Of a stretch of 64,000 nucleotides of DNA, positions 54,015 through 64,000 are shown one piece after another. Every line of letters starts with the position of its first letter. Positions within the stretch are counted from its first letter, which is position 1. The stretch spans positions 27,732,772 to 27,796,771 of the forward strand of contig NW_024040374.1 in NCBI RefSeq assembly GCF_014851395.1. Reading direction: 5' to 3'. The notes beneath the pieces are model-generated. The model saw nothing but the letters and a program-made list of their open reading frames with translations. It searched no databases and was not told the DNA's origin. Source of the stretch: Micropterus salmoides. Its lineage: Eukaryota; Chordata; Actinopteri; Centrarchiformes; Centrarchidae. The position numbers were made by a program, and so were the translations under genes.

Positions 54015-57000
54015 GTAAGTTCTTAAAATTATTAACATGTAGGTACTGAAACAAGTACTGTTGTAAGCTGTATGGTTAGTGTAACGGTTTCACCGTGTGT
54101 GTGTGTCGCCATGGGCTTCGTCTGTTAGCATTTCAATTCTGGTGTGGGCTGTATCTCCATGACACAAAAGACAAAACAGATTGTGTTCAAATAATAACAT
54201 TGGAGATAATGACAATTATCACATTACAGCATATATTATTTAAATAAAGGCCAACATTGATTTGTACAGTTAACAAAGAGCAAGAAGCTCTTACAGTGTA
54301 GCCGATTTGAATTCCTGGATATTAAATGCACGTCTGCAGTTATCTCTAGTGGTCCCAGTAATATTTGTTGTTACTGAAACATGTCACAAGACCTGGTTAA
54401 GCTATGTTTGAGACTGAGAACATCAAATACTGAAACATCTAATATTAATTTATCACTTCTTCTTATTTATTGTTTTGTGTATTTTGCTTCCTAATTGAAA
54501 TTATTTGCTTTTATCAGTATGTGGAACACATGTTCTCAGATGTAGGTATTGTAATAATGTTATTACAATATGTTCTCAGATGTCTGTTTGAACTTATGTA
54601 TTTGAAAATATGGAGAAAAAAATTTATTCATAGTCACTGTACAGGATGGCAATGTTGACAAAGGCCATTTGCAACAGCATTCTTCAACGCCTGCTGTCGA
54701 TGTAAAACTAATGGAACGGCAGGGAAAAGCACTTTTGTTTTCTTAAGTGATTGATTTTGCTGTGTGGCAAAGGCGTTACCAACGGAAACACTGCGCTGTG
54801 GTCCAGCCAATCAGATGGCTCTTTTCTTCCTCTCTGGAAGTCTTGGCAGCGTTTTCCCCAGGGAATTATGATACAGTGTCACCACATCGGCATAATGTCA
54901 CAGTAACGAATGACAGACATCCACAAAGTGCAACGCTTGCTAGAAAAGAGTATTTACTAAAAAGACACCTGTAAGAGTTTTGTCATTAGCTGGAGGCGGG
55001 ACCGAATTTGACGGAGGTGCCGGCCTCATAATCCTCTGTGCACGAAAAAAACTGCAAATGTGAGAGATGTTCTGGAGACTTGCGACCTCCCTCCCACATT
55101 ATGATGGTATTTATCCATGTCAAAGCAGGCAGCTAAATGCCCTGAAACTACTAGTCATTATTTATTCTGACTCAAACTGACACATTGAATTTAAGTGTAT
55201 GCTATAACCTGAGTTATAGTACACACTTAAATCCCCCCCATCATGGATAACACTGATGTTTTTTACATCTTCTGCCACGAAAATGTCGACAAAGTGGAGA
55301 CGGCCAACCTACAAAATGTTATCCACATATCCATAATAATATCCATATGAAAAGGTTAAGATTCTGGACCAAATACTGTAGTGACAACACGTCATCCTTT
55401 TTAAGACTCTTGTTCATACCAATGTTTAAATAAAGGATAGTCTTTTTTATTTATCCTTTTAGACTGCTAGGCAGAGCAGCCTTAAATTTATGAAGCCTGA
55501 CGAGGAAGAGGCCACTGAAAGGGTGTTCTAAAATGTGTGTGTGTGTGTGTGGGGGGGGGGCGGCCTGCTCAACTAACACCATGTTGAAGCTTGAAGTGAA
55601 TTTCCCTTAAAATGCCTATGTCTATGGAAAACTTTTAATATCAACAAGCTATTGGTGACATCTGGGAGTTGTTTTTCCATGCTTTCAGACAGATTTCAGG
55701 CATGCTTGGGGGCAAAATCAACCCTAAAACAATTCACATTCCTCTGAGTGCTGGCCAGAATTTAAGTTTCTCTGCCAGCCAGAAAAACAGAGCAGTCCCT
55801 CCTGATATTGAGTTTCATCATTGATAGTGAAGCGTAATCAAGCTCATTTGTTTGTTTCCTCCTTTGCAGAGCAACACTAATTATTGTTAATGGATTTGCT
55901 GTATGGTTTCTCTTCTGTAAAGAGTAATTCATGTTGAAAGATCATAGACATAGCATCTGAGTTTTCTCTTTGCGGACCTTGTGCTTTAATCCTATCTTCC
56001 GTGCATACACAGAGAGGGGTCAGTTGGGAAAAATCCTCTTAACTCTGGAGCCTACTCACTTAGCTGGACTGCATTGAATAGCACTGGGCAAAGCTCATTG
56101 AACAGAAGACAAACAGATTTCTTCTAGAAAGAAAACATGTACTGTCACTGTAGCCCTGCCCACACCAGTGTTTCCTTTTGTGGTGCTAAGGATAATCTCT
56201 TTACTTACCACTCACTGTATAACACAGTGCTGAAACAGTAATATGACAAGAAGTGTGACTATTCGGTGAGAGCTTTTTGATAAGGGTAGATTAGATAATT
56301 GTGAAAATCCCAAGTCCACCTATGATAAGCTTATATGCTTGTGCACGTGAAACTTCAGATAATAATTCCTTTTCTACACCATTCAAACACAGGCTTTGTT
56401 AATCTTGTTTTAACTATCATAATAAATGCATATTACAAAACTCAGTTTCTTAGTTAAATAAGGATCATATTCTTATGTCACTGGCAGTGCTGATGTGCAA
56501 AACACAGGGCAAACTGTTTAAATCTAACAAGGGATTACAACATGTTGGTTTAACCCAGACTTGTATAACACAATACAAATAAGAGTGATAATAAAGTATT
56601 AAGAGAGAGAGAGAAAATTTTCCATTCTATCAGGGGCTTCGTAGCATTCTTAGTTTATAGCATGATAATGAGAAAGTCGGAACCATCCAAAAAAAAGAAA
56701 CAAACAGAACCAATGGTTCAATTGACTGAGATTAACTCTTTTTGTCGGACCAAGGTTCGGCTATTTGGTCCTGGGGATGTTTCACACCTGTTATTTTGGT
56801 TCAGCTCAAACTGAAAAGTCTGAACCAAACACAACGGGAGGTGTAACAAGCAAAACACAGCTAATCTGCTTTGTCTGGCCTGGGTGGTTATGGTTGTATC
56901 ACATTTGACAAGTGAGAAACAAGTCCAATACAGACGTCTTCCAAATAACCAGAACAGCTTCAACCTCAAATGTTGTATTAATGTAGAAACCCATCACTTA

Positions 57001-57097
57001 TAATATTAAGATGAGAAAATGCGTGTTTGAGGCCTTTTTAAATATTATGCTCTTTCTATTGCCAAACCTTTGAAAATAATGCAAACTTTCCTTTCAG
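54015..57097 (+). other. HDLBP intron 2, no gene seen
   Basis: This 3.1-kb intron has a (gt)n/poly-G run at 55534-55560 and an imperfect inverted repeat at 55189-55232. The remainder shows only short chance frames. Confidence 0.5.
55189..55232. repeat. 20-bp inverted repeat with two mismatches
   Basis: Arms 55189-55208 (atttaagtgtatgctataac) and 55213-55232 are reverse complements except at two positions, with a 4-bp loop (ctga). Confidence 0.8.
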
Positions 57098-57134
57098 TGG
57101 CACACTCGGACTCTGTTAACGTGGGATTTTGACC

Positions 57135-60100
57135 ATGAGCTCAGTCGCTGTACTTACACAGGAAAGCTTCAATGAGCACCGCAGTGGGCTCTTGCCAGAG
57201 CAGAGTGGTGGTGAGTATTTGGATTTTTAAGACTGTGCTTGATTTTGAAAAATGCAATCACTGCCAAAAGCGGACTCCTGTTTTTTTTACGTGTTCAGCT
57301 GTTGTGGCAGGAACCAGTGCAGGAGAGGAGGAGGAAGCCCTTCCCACCTACAAGGATGCTTTCCCACCTCTGCCCGAGAAGGCATCCTCACCTGAGGGGA
57401 CCCAGGAAACTGCTAACGCCTGGACATCCAAGATCCGTCCTCTGAAGTCTTCTATTATCACCCAGGTATAACGTTTTCAGAGTAACCACCTTCATATGAA
57501 CTAAAATGTTTTGCTAGTTATTGTGTGAATAAATACTGTAATTTACTGATTTTGTTTACTTGGTGATGGTGGAAGGTGGATTGTGCTTACACATCCACTT
57601 CCTCCTCCTTCAGTTGGCTGTTCCTACATTTCCCAGAATGCCTCTGACCATTTCTGAGAGAACTTGTCTCAAACATTGAACATGTGAAGATGGAGAAAGA
57701 GTAATACTAAGTGTAATGTGTAGTTTCCCAGCATAACTGAATTTTCCACCTTGTTCAGGGTTTGGTTGCAGCTAATCAATCCCCAGTTTCAAACCATTTT
57801 TGGGGTTTCAATGCCAATGAATCTCAACTTGTAAAGTTCTGTCAAATCAATACTCATGTAATGATTGTTCGTCACATCAAATTGACTTTTCATTTCTGTT
57901 TTTCCACATGAACTAGGTTTTCCATGTGCCGCTAGAGGAGCGCAAGTACAAGGACATCAACCAGTTTGGGGAAGGAGATCAAGCCAAGGTCTGTGTGGAC
58001 ATCATGCACAAGACCGGAGCCCACCTGGAACTCTCCTTGGCAAAAGATCAGGGTCTCTCTATCATGGTTTCTGGAAAGTTGGATGCCGTGATGAAGGCCC
58101 GTAAGGAGATTGTGTCCCGACTGCAGACTCAGGTTAAGAGATCTGTCTTTGTTTAAGATAACTTTATAAGGTATTAATTGTAAAAATAGTAGAAGACAAG
58201 AAGGACAATTGTATATTTTGATCCTAACAGGCTTCAGCTACTGTTGCCATCCCCAAGGAGCATCATCGTTTTGTCATCGGCAAAAATGGGGAGAAGCTTC
58301 AGGAGCTAGAGCTCAAGACTGCCACCAAAATCCAAATCCCACGACCGGACGACCCCAGCAACCAGATCAAGATCTCTGGTACCAAGGAGGGGCTGGAGAA
58401 GGCAAAGCATGAGATCCTGTTGATCTCTGCTGAGCAGGTAACATGGCTCCTCTGACAACCAACAACTTCATTGAGATACGTCCCAGACATCACAGCATTA
58501 GTTTTATATTTATCTTCTACTCTTAGGACAAGCGTGCTGTAGAGAGGGTGAACATTGACAAGGCGTACCATCCATTCATCACCGGCGCCTATAATAAGCT
58601 CGTAGGAGAGATGATGAATGAGACCGGTGCCCGCATTAATGTCCCCCCTCCAAGTGTGAACAAGACCGAGATTGTCATCACTGGGGAAAAGGAGCAGGTG
58701 GCCCTTGCTGTGGCTATGATCAAGAAGATTACTGAAGACAAGGTATGATAAAATCAAAATGATTACAAGTAAAGTTGGTTTTGATACAGATTACACTGGT
58801 ATGATGAAGCTAAACTCAATTTCTATGCTTAAATAATTACACAAGCGCCTGATCCTCACTATTTGTATTGCAGAAAAAGAATGCCACCACTATTGCAGTG
58901 GAGGTGAAGAAATCTCAGCACAAGTATGTGATTGGCCCCAAGGGAAACACCCTGCAGGAGATCCTGGATAAAACTGGTGTCTCTGTTGAGATCCCACCTT
59001 CTGACAGCAGCTCAGAAACTGTCATGCTTCGCGGGGAGCCGGACCGCCTGGGTCAGGCCCTCACCGAGGTTTATGCCAAGGTGTGGAACGTTTCTAAAAT
59101 GATTTTTTTGATGACCTTTTGACATTGGTAATTGTTAAAAATGTGAAGAGAAGTAACTTAAAGTAACGCGTTTCCCTTCGCAGGCAAACAGCTACACCGT
59201 TTCCTCGGTCTCAGCTCCTTCTTGGCTTCATCGTTTCATTATTGGCAAGAAGGGGCAAAACTTGGCCAAGATTACCCAACAAATGCCCAAGGTCTGTTGA
59301 ATGATGACTTTCTTAACTATGAAACTCTAAATACTACTTTTTTAAATTTCATGTTGTAACTTTTTTTTTTTTTTTTCGCGTACAGGTGCACATTGAGTTC
59401 ACCGAGGGAGAAGATAAGATCACCCTGGAGGGTCCCACCAAAGATGTGCAAATGGTGCAGAGCCAGATTGAAGCCATTGTTACAGATCTGGTGAGTATTG
59501 AGTTACTGTTTATAAGTATATCTTGGACCTAAATCAAAAGGGTTCTTCTAATGTCAAGATCATGTGCTGGAAAGTAGATTGTGTAGGAGGACCCAAAAGT
59601 GGTACTTTATGGACTAAGGCTCAACATAAGATGAGAGTAAAGCACCTTTTTTAATACTCAAAAGCCAGTTGGTATATTCCAGTGATATTCATGTTTCTGT
59701 CTGCTTTCACCTAAAAAGGTAAGCCGTATGGACTACACAGAGATCAGCGTGGATCCCAAATTCCACCGACACCTGATTGGAAAAGGTGGCGTTAACAGTA
59801 AGTACTGTTTTGCTGTCAAAGTGTTGGTGTAGTGAATTGCAGCAGAGCAACAAAAACTGGATCAGCCGAATCTTCTAAAGCTGTATATTTATTTTTATTT
59901 AGTCAACCGCATCAAAGAGCAGCACAAGGTGACTGTCCGTATCCCCCCTGACAACGAGAAAAGCAACCTGATCCGTATTGAGGGGGATCCCCAGGGTGTG
60001 CAGGAGGCCAAGAAGGAACTGCTTGAGCTTGCGTCACGCATGGTGAAGACAAACTTGTGTTCAAGCTAGGCAAGATGCTGAATATCCTGATGTGCCCTTA

Positions 60101-63100
60101 CTAAATATACTGTCTCTTGCAGGAGAATGAGCGTACAAAGGACCTGATCATTGAACAGCGTTTTCACAGAGCCATCATCGGCCAAAAAGGGGAGAAGATA
60201 AAAGAAGTGCGCGACAAATTCCCAGAGGTGAGTTGCAAACTGTTGCTGGTGGCCGGTGTATATAGTAGTGGTTTCTCTGTACTGCAGTAGTGGTTTGTCT
60301 GTAATAACTCTATAATTATATTTGTTCCAGGTCATGATCAATTTCCCCGACCCAGCACAGAAAAGTGACATCGTTCAACTTAGGGGCCCACGAACTGAAG
60401 TGGAAAAATGTGCAAAATTTATGCAGAAGATAGTGGCTGAAATGGTAAATCCTTACTCATGTTTTATCTCTGTAATGTCTAAGATGTAGTTGTTTAATTT
60501 GGCATCCATAAATACTTTAGTGTTGAGTGTAAATTTCCAGTGATTCCTTTTTGTCAGGTGGAGAACAGCTATTCTGTCTCGGTCCCCATCTTCAAGCAGT
60601 TCCACAGGAACATAATTGGAAAAGGAGGATCAAATATTAAGAAGGTATTGTATATTTAAAGGAGAATGTATGCATTAGAATGAGGCCTTCAGGCGGCTGA
60701 GTTTGATTTGACGCCTTGTTTTAATTTACCTTCTAGATTCGAGAGGAAACAAACACAAAAATTGACCTGCCTGCTGAGAACAGCAACTCGGAGATGATTG
60801 TCATCACTGGAAAGAAGGCTAACTGTGAGCTTGCGAGAAATCGCATCTTGGCCATTCAGAAGGAGCTGGTAAGCACATGCATGCACATATATTTTAGTTT
60901 CTCAAAAGCTTTGGCAGATGGGTCTAAATTCAGTACATATGCCTAAATTAATGTCTCACTGTGTTCAGGCAAACATTGCAGAGATAGAGGTGTCCATTCC
61001 TTCCAAGCTGCACAACTCGTTGATTGGGTCAAAGGGCCGTTTTGTGCGCTCGATCATGGAGGAGTGCGGCGGTGTGCACATCCACTTTCCCACCGAGGGC
61101 TCAGGGATTGATAAGGTCATCATCCGAGGCCCTATAGAGGAGGTGGAGAAAGCCAAGCAGCAACTGCTTGCCTTGGCAGAGGAGAAGGTTTGTATAAATG
61201 TCTTAATGATGAAAAGTTGAACTTCTATTGACCTTGCTAAACTGGTTGCCTTTTCACCCCTCCCTCTATGCCCCTGTCTAAAGGCTAAAAGCTGCTTCTG
61301 TGCCTCGTTGATCGTATATTGCCACATGCTGAGAACTCCTTTCAGTTTCTCTTCAGCTGTCAGAATAAAAACAGCTAGCTTGAACATAGCTAGTGTCTGA
61401 AATTGAGGCTGAAATTAGTTTTGGCTGCGGCAGTTTTCTCGCTTAGGATTAAATCATGTTTACCCCATTAAAACTTAAAATCAAGTTTTGAGCTTCAGTT
61501 GAACATGAAAGAATTTTGACTTTAACTTAGTTAATAAGTGTACCTTTTGCACGGATCTTATTATTGAGGTTGAAATGCAGTACATTTCTTGTTAATTTGG
61601 TAAATGGTTTTTCTTCAGCAAACGAAGAGTCACTCTGCCGAACTGCGTGCAAAGCCAGAATACCACAAGTTCCTCATTGGGAAAGGTGGTGGAAACATCC
61701 GTAAGGTTCGTGACAGCACCGGGGCCAGGATCATCTTCCCTACCGCAGACGACAAAGACCAGGAGCTCATCACTGTGATTGGCACTGAAGAAGCAGTGCG
61801 GGAGGCCCAGAAGGAGCTGGAGGAGCTCATAAAGAGTTTGGTGAGGCTGCAAATGAGACATGGGAGGAGGTGAAGGCGTTGGTTCTCTTGCAATGCCTGA
61901 ATGTTAAATATTTTTACCCCTCGGTTACAGGACAACGTCGTTGAGGATACGATGACCGTTGATCCGAAGCACCATCGCTACTTTGTGGCTCGCCGTGGCC
62001 AAGTCCTTAGGGACCTTGCAGATGAGTATGGTGGCGTGATGGTGAGCTTCCCTCGCACTGGTTCTCAGAGCGAAAAGGTCACTCTCAAAGGAGCCAAAGA
62101 ATGTGTGGAAGCAGCCAAAAAGCGCATGCTGGAGATTGTTGATGACTTGGTTAGTAGATAGAGTTTTGCTTTTCTATAATAGTGTTTATGTTGTTGTGTG
62201 TGTTCTTGAAGTGTAACCAATTAGCCTTTTTTTTTTTTTTTTTTTTTTCTCCCTCCCATTTGAACTTTTTCTTGTCCAGGACGCTCAAGTGACCATGGAG
62301 TGTGTGATTCCTCAAAAGTTCCACCGTTCTATCATGGGTCCCAAGGGCTCACGGATCCAGCAGATCACCAGGGATCACAATGTACAGATTAAGTTCCCAG
62401 AGCGTGAGGACCCACAAGGTAAACAAATGATCAGTGCAAAGACTTTTGTTGAAGTTGAAGGGGTCTTAAATAAACTGTAAACTTTGTCTGATTCCTTCTT
62501 TTAGCAGTACCTCCTGCAGAGGCTCCTATTCAAGAGAATGGAGAGGCCAACGGTGAAGTGAAAGAGCCTGCCGATCCGAACGCTCCCAAGAAGTGTGATG
62601 TGATTGTGATTTCGGGCCGTAAAGAGCGGTGCGACGCTGCTGTGGAAGCACTGAAGGTCCGTATTTATAACTGAGCTCAGTTTTATAGCTCTCTTATAGC
62701 TTAAGCTATTTTATAGCTTGTTCCCTAACTCTCGCCTTTCCTTAGGCCTTGGTTCCTGTCACGACTGAGGTGGAAGTGCCTTTTGAGCTTCATCGATACA
62801 TCATTGGACAGAAAGGAAATGGAATTCGCAAGATGATGGATGAATTTGAGGTGCGTGTCACAGATTCTGTGTTGGCACAGGGATGCACAAGATGTTTTAT
62901 TTTGCTGCCCAGTCGGAGTAACGTCACCGTCTTGCCTCCAGGTTAATATTCAAGTGCCTGCTCCTGACCAGCAGTCTGATAAAATCGCCATCACCGGCTT
63001 GGCCAATCACCTCGACCGCGCCAAAGAGGGCCTCTTGGAGCGTGTCAAAGAGCTGCAGGCCGAGCAGGAGGATCGGGTTAGTATCGTGTGAAGAGAACTA

Positions 63101-63907
63101 GGATGTACAAGACGTTCAAGGCGGGGGGGGGGTTTGTTTTGTTTGAAGCGTCTCTACAGTGTTTATGATTCAGTAGATATCTTTTGAGATTACCTTTATT
63201 AAAGGCCACCCTCGTGATAACATTGAATGACAAAAGAGCTTAATTATTAACCACCAGTTCAGCAGAAGTAGAATTGAGTCAGGTGTCAAAGTCACTAGTT
63301 CTAATTCGGAGTATTGTTCACATCAACCCCTCTACAGGCACTCAGGAGCTTCAAGCTGACCATCACTGTGGACCCCAAGTATCACCCCAAAATCATCGGC
63401 CGCAAGGGTGCCATTATAACAAACATCCGCACTGAGCATGATGTTAACATCCAATTCCCAGAGAAGAATGATGAAAACCAGGTATTGCATTTCTGCCGTA
63501 TGTGATTTTCTTTAAATTAAAAAAATAAATAAATGAAAGGGGGGGAAAAAAGAACCCTATGTACTCCATCAGTGCAGCAGGTGGTGCTAGATTACCAATT
63601 CATACATGACATTACTACATGACAACACTAATAGAGAAAAGTACTTACTATCATAACAATTATAATGAAAGAATAAACTCACTTTTTTTTCCTATGGCAT
63701 GATAAATAAGCTGCTGTTTGTCCACAGGATCAGATTACTATTACAGGGTATGAGCACAAAGCCATAGCAGCACGAGATGCCATCAAGGCTATCGTGGATG
63801 AGCTTGAAGAGATGATCTCTGAGGACATCACCCTGGACAGCAGGGTCCATGCCCGCATTATTGGAGCCCGCGGCAAGGGCATCCGCAAGATCATGGATGA
63901 GTTTAAG
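57135..63907 (+). CDS. HDLBP: Vigilin, high-density lipoprotein-binding protein (5' and central part)
   Basis: Vigilin is a cytoplasmic, ER-associated RNA-binding protein with 14 KH domains. Coding exons: 57135-57210, 57299-57465, 57917-58132, 58231-58437, 58527-58742, 58874-59080, 59184-59291, 59386-59490, 59719-59797, 59903-60042, 60123-60227, 60331-60444, 60558-60644, 60737-60868, 60969-61187, 61619-61840, 61931-62149, 62280-62418, 62505-62656, 62746-62850, 62942-63076, 63338-63481, 63728-63907. They join in frame for 1158 codons (human total 1268), so about 110 residues are missing at the right edge. The start MSSVAVLTQESFNEHRSGLL matches the family. Intact KH loops include IGKNGEK, IGPKGNT, IGKKGQN, IGKGGVN, IGQKGEK, IGKGGSN, IGSKGRF, IGKGGGN, MGPKGSR, IGQKGNG, IGRKGAI and IGARGKG. 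KH2 (AYNKLVGE) and KH10 (ARRGQVLR) lack the GXXG loop. Most exons are phase 0, one or two per KH unit. The first coding exon starts at 57098 after ctttcag. Confidence 0.96.
62501..62510 (+). other. HDLBP: NAGNAG tandem acceptor in HDLBP between KH11 halves
   Basis: The acceptor reads cttttagcag|tac. Splicing after the first AG (exon from 62505) adds one Ala codon; splicing after the second (from 62508) omits it. Both keep the frame, because the split codon becomes GCA-GTA or GTA. The choice lies in the acidic low-complexity insert of KH11. Confidence 0.55.
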
Positions 63908-64000
63908 GTGAGGACGGGAGATTTTTGATTGGTTTGTAACATGCAAAGAATGAACCTTTTTTTGAAGTGTTGGAACTGGGACAGCAATCTTTCAGTACCA

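Noticed and set aside
58299..58757. 152-codon antisense frame within HDLBP
   Set aside because: It runs across two exons and the intron between them on the wrong strand; long antisense frames are common opposite Lys/Glu-rich coding sequence.
60965..61387. 140-codon antisense frame over the HDLBP exon encoding KH8
   Set aside because: Shadow of the sense coding exon plus adjoining intron; no independent motif.
61203..61400. Possible snoRNA in the 431-nt HDLBP intron (an atgatga box and a downstream ctga word)
   Set aside because: The boxes are about 120 nt apart, there is no terminal stem bringing them together, and no convincing H/ACA layout either. A snoRNA predictor or small-RNA reads would decide.
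1..64000. CRISPR arrays, bacterial operons, prophage or integron features
   Set aside because: The DNA is clearly vertebrate nuclear; no spaced direct repeats or prokaryotic gene layout are present.

Overview
The window is vertebrate nuclear DNA, almost certainly from a ray-finned fish of the percomorph type. The genes are intron-rich with GT-AG junctions. Their proteins are closest to vertebrate families, and the spacers hold many teleost-style dispersed repeats, microsatellites and LINE debris. Species is not determinable by eye. Gene names rest on recognising spliced protein fragments; exon edges were set by hand from splice signals and reading-frame continuity.

Layout, left to right. (1) 1-122, + strand: last exon of DTYMK (thymidylate kinase). 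(2) 913-7307, - strand: complete ATG4B (autophagy cysteine protease), 13 coding exons, 394 codons, tail-to-tail with DTYMK; CCAAT-rich promoter at 7.36-7.47 kb. (3) 10560-16893, - strand: complete BOK (Bcl-2 family killer), 4 coding exons, 210 codons. (4) About 17.5-21.1 kb: repeat-rich spacer. (5) 22540-47886, - strand: complete FARP2 (FERM, DH, PH, PH), about 27 coding exons, with a 5' UTR exon near 48.6 kb. (6) About 48.7-51.7 kb: spacer. (7) 51.7 kb to the end, + strand: HDLBP (vigilin), two non-coding exons and 23 coding exons covering KH1 to part of KH14; the 3' end is outside the window.

The gene set matches the human 2q37.3 block (HDLBP, SEPTIN2, FARP2, STK25, BOK, THAP4, ATG4B, DTYMK), but SEPTIN2, STK25 and THAP4 are not seen between their usual neighbours. 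The genes do not form one pathway: nucleotide synthesis, autophagy, apoptosis, Rac/Cdc42 signalling with cytoskeletal control, and RNA binding. They stay together by old synteny.

The most interesting content is in FARP2, which appears to carry several kinds of alternative coding structure: a duplicated, mutually exclusive exon pair just before the second PH domain (24547-24710 or 23933-24072); a long 391-codon alternative last exon that would make a FERM-only, FRMD7-like protein (33137-34312); and a possible 21-nt in-frame microexon inside the first PH domain (26036-26056). A perfect 26-bp inverted repeat lies in a FARP2 intron (37355-37452), and a second strong hairpin lies in the FARP2-HDLBP spacer (50942-50989).
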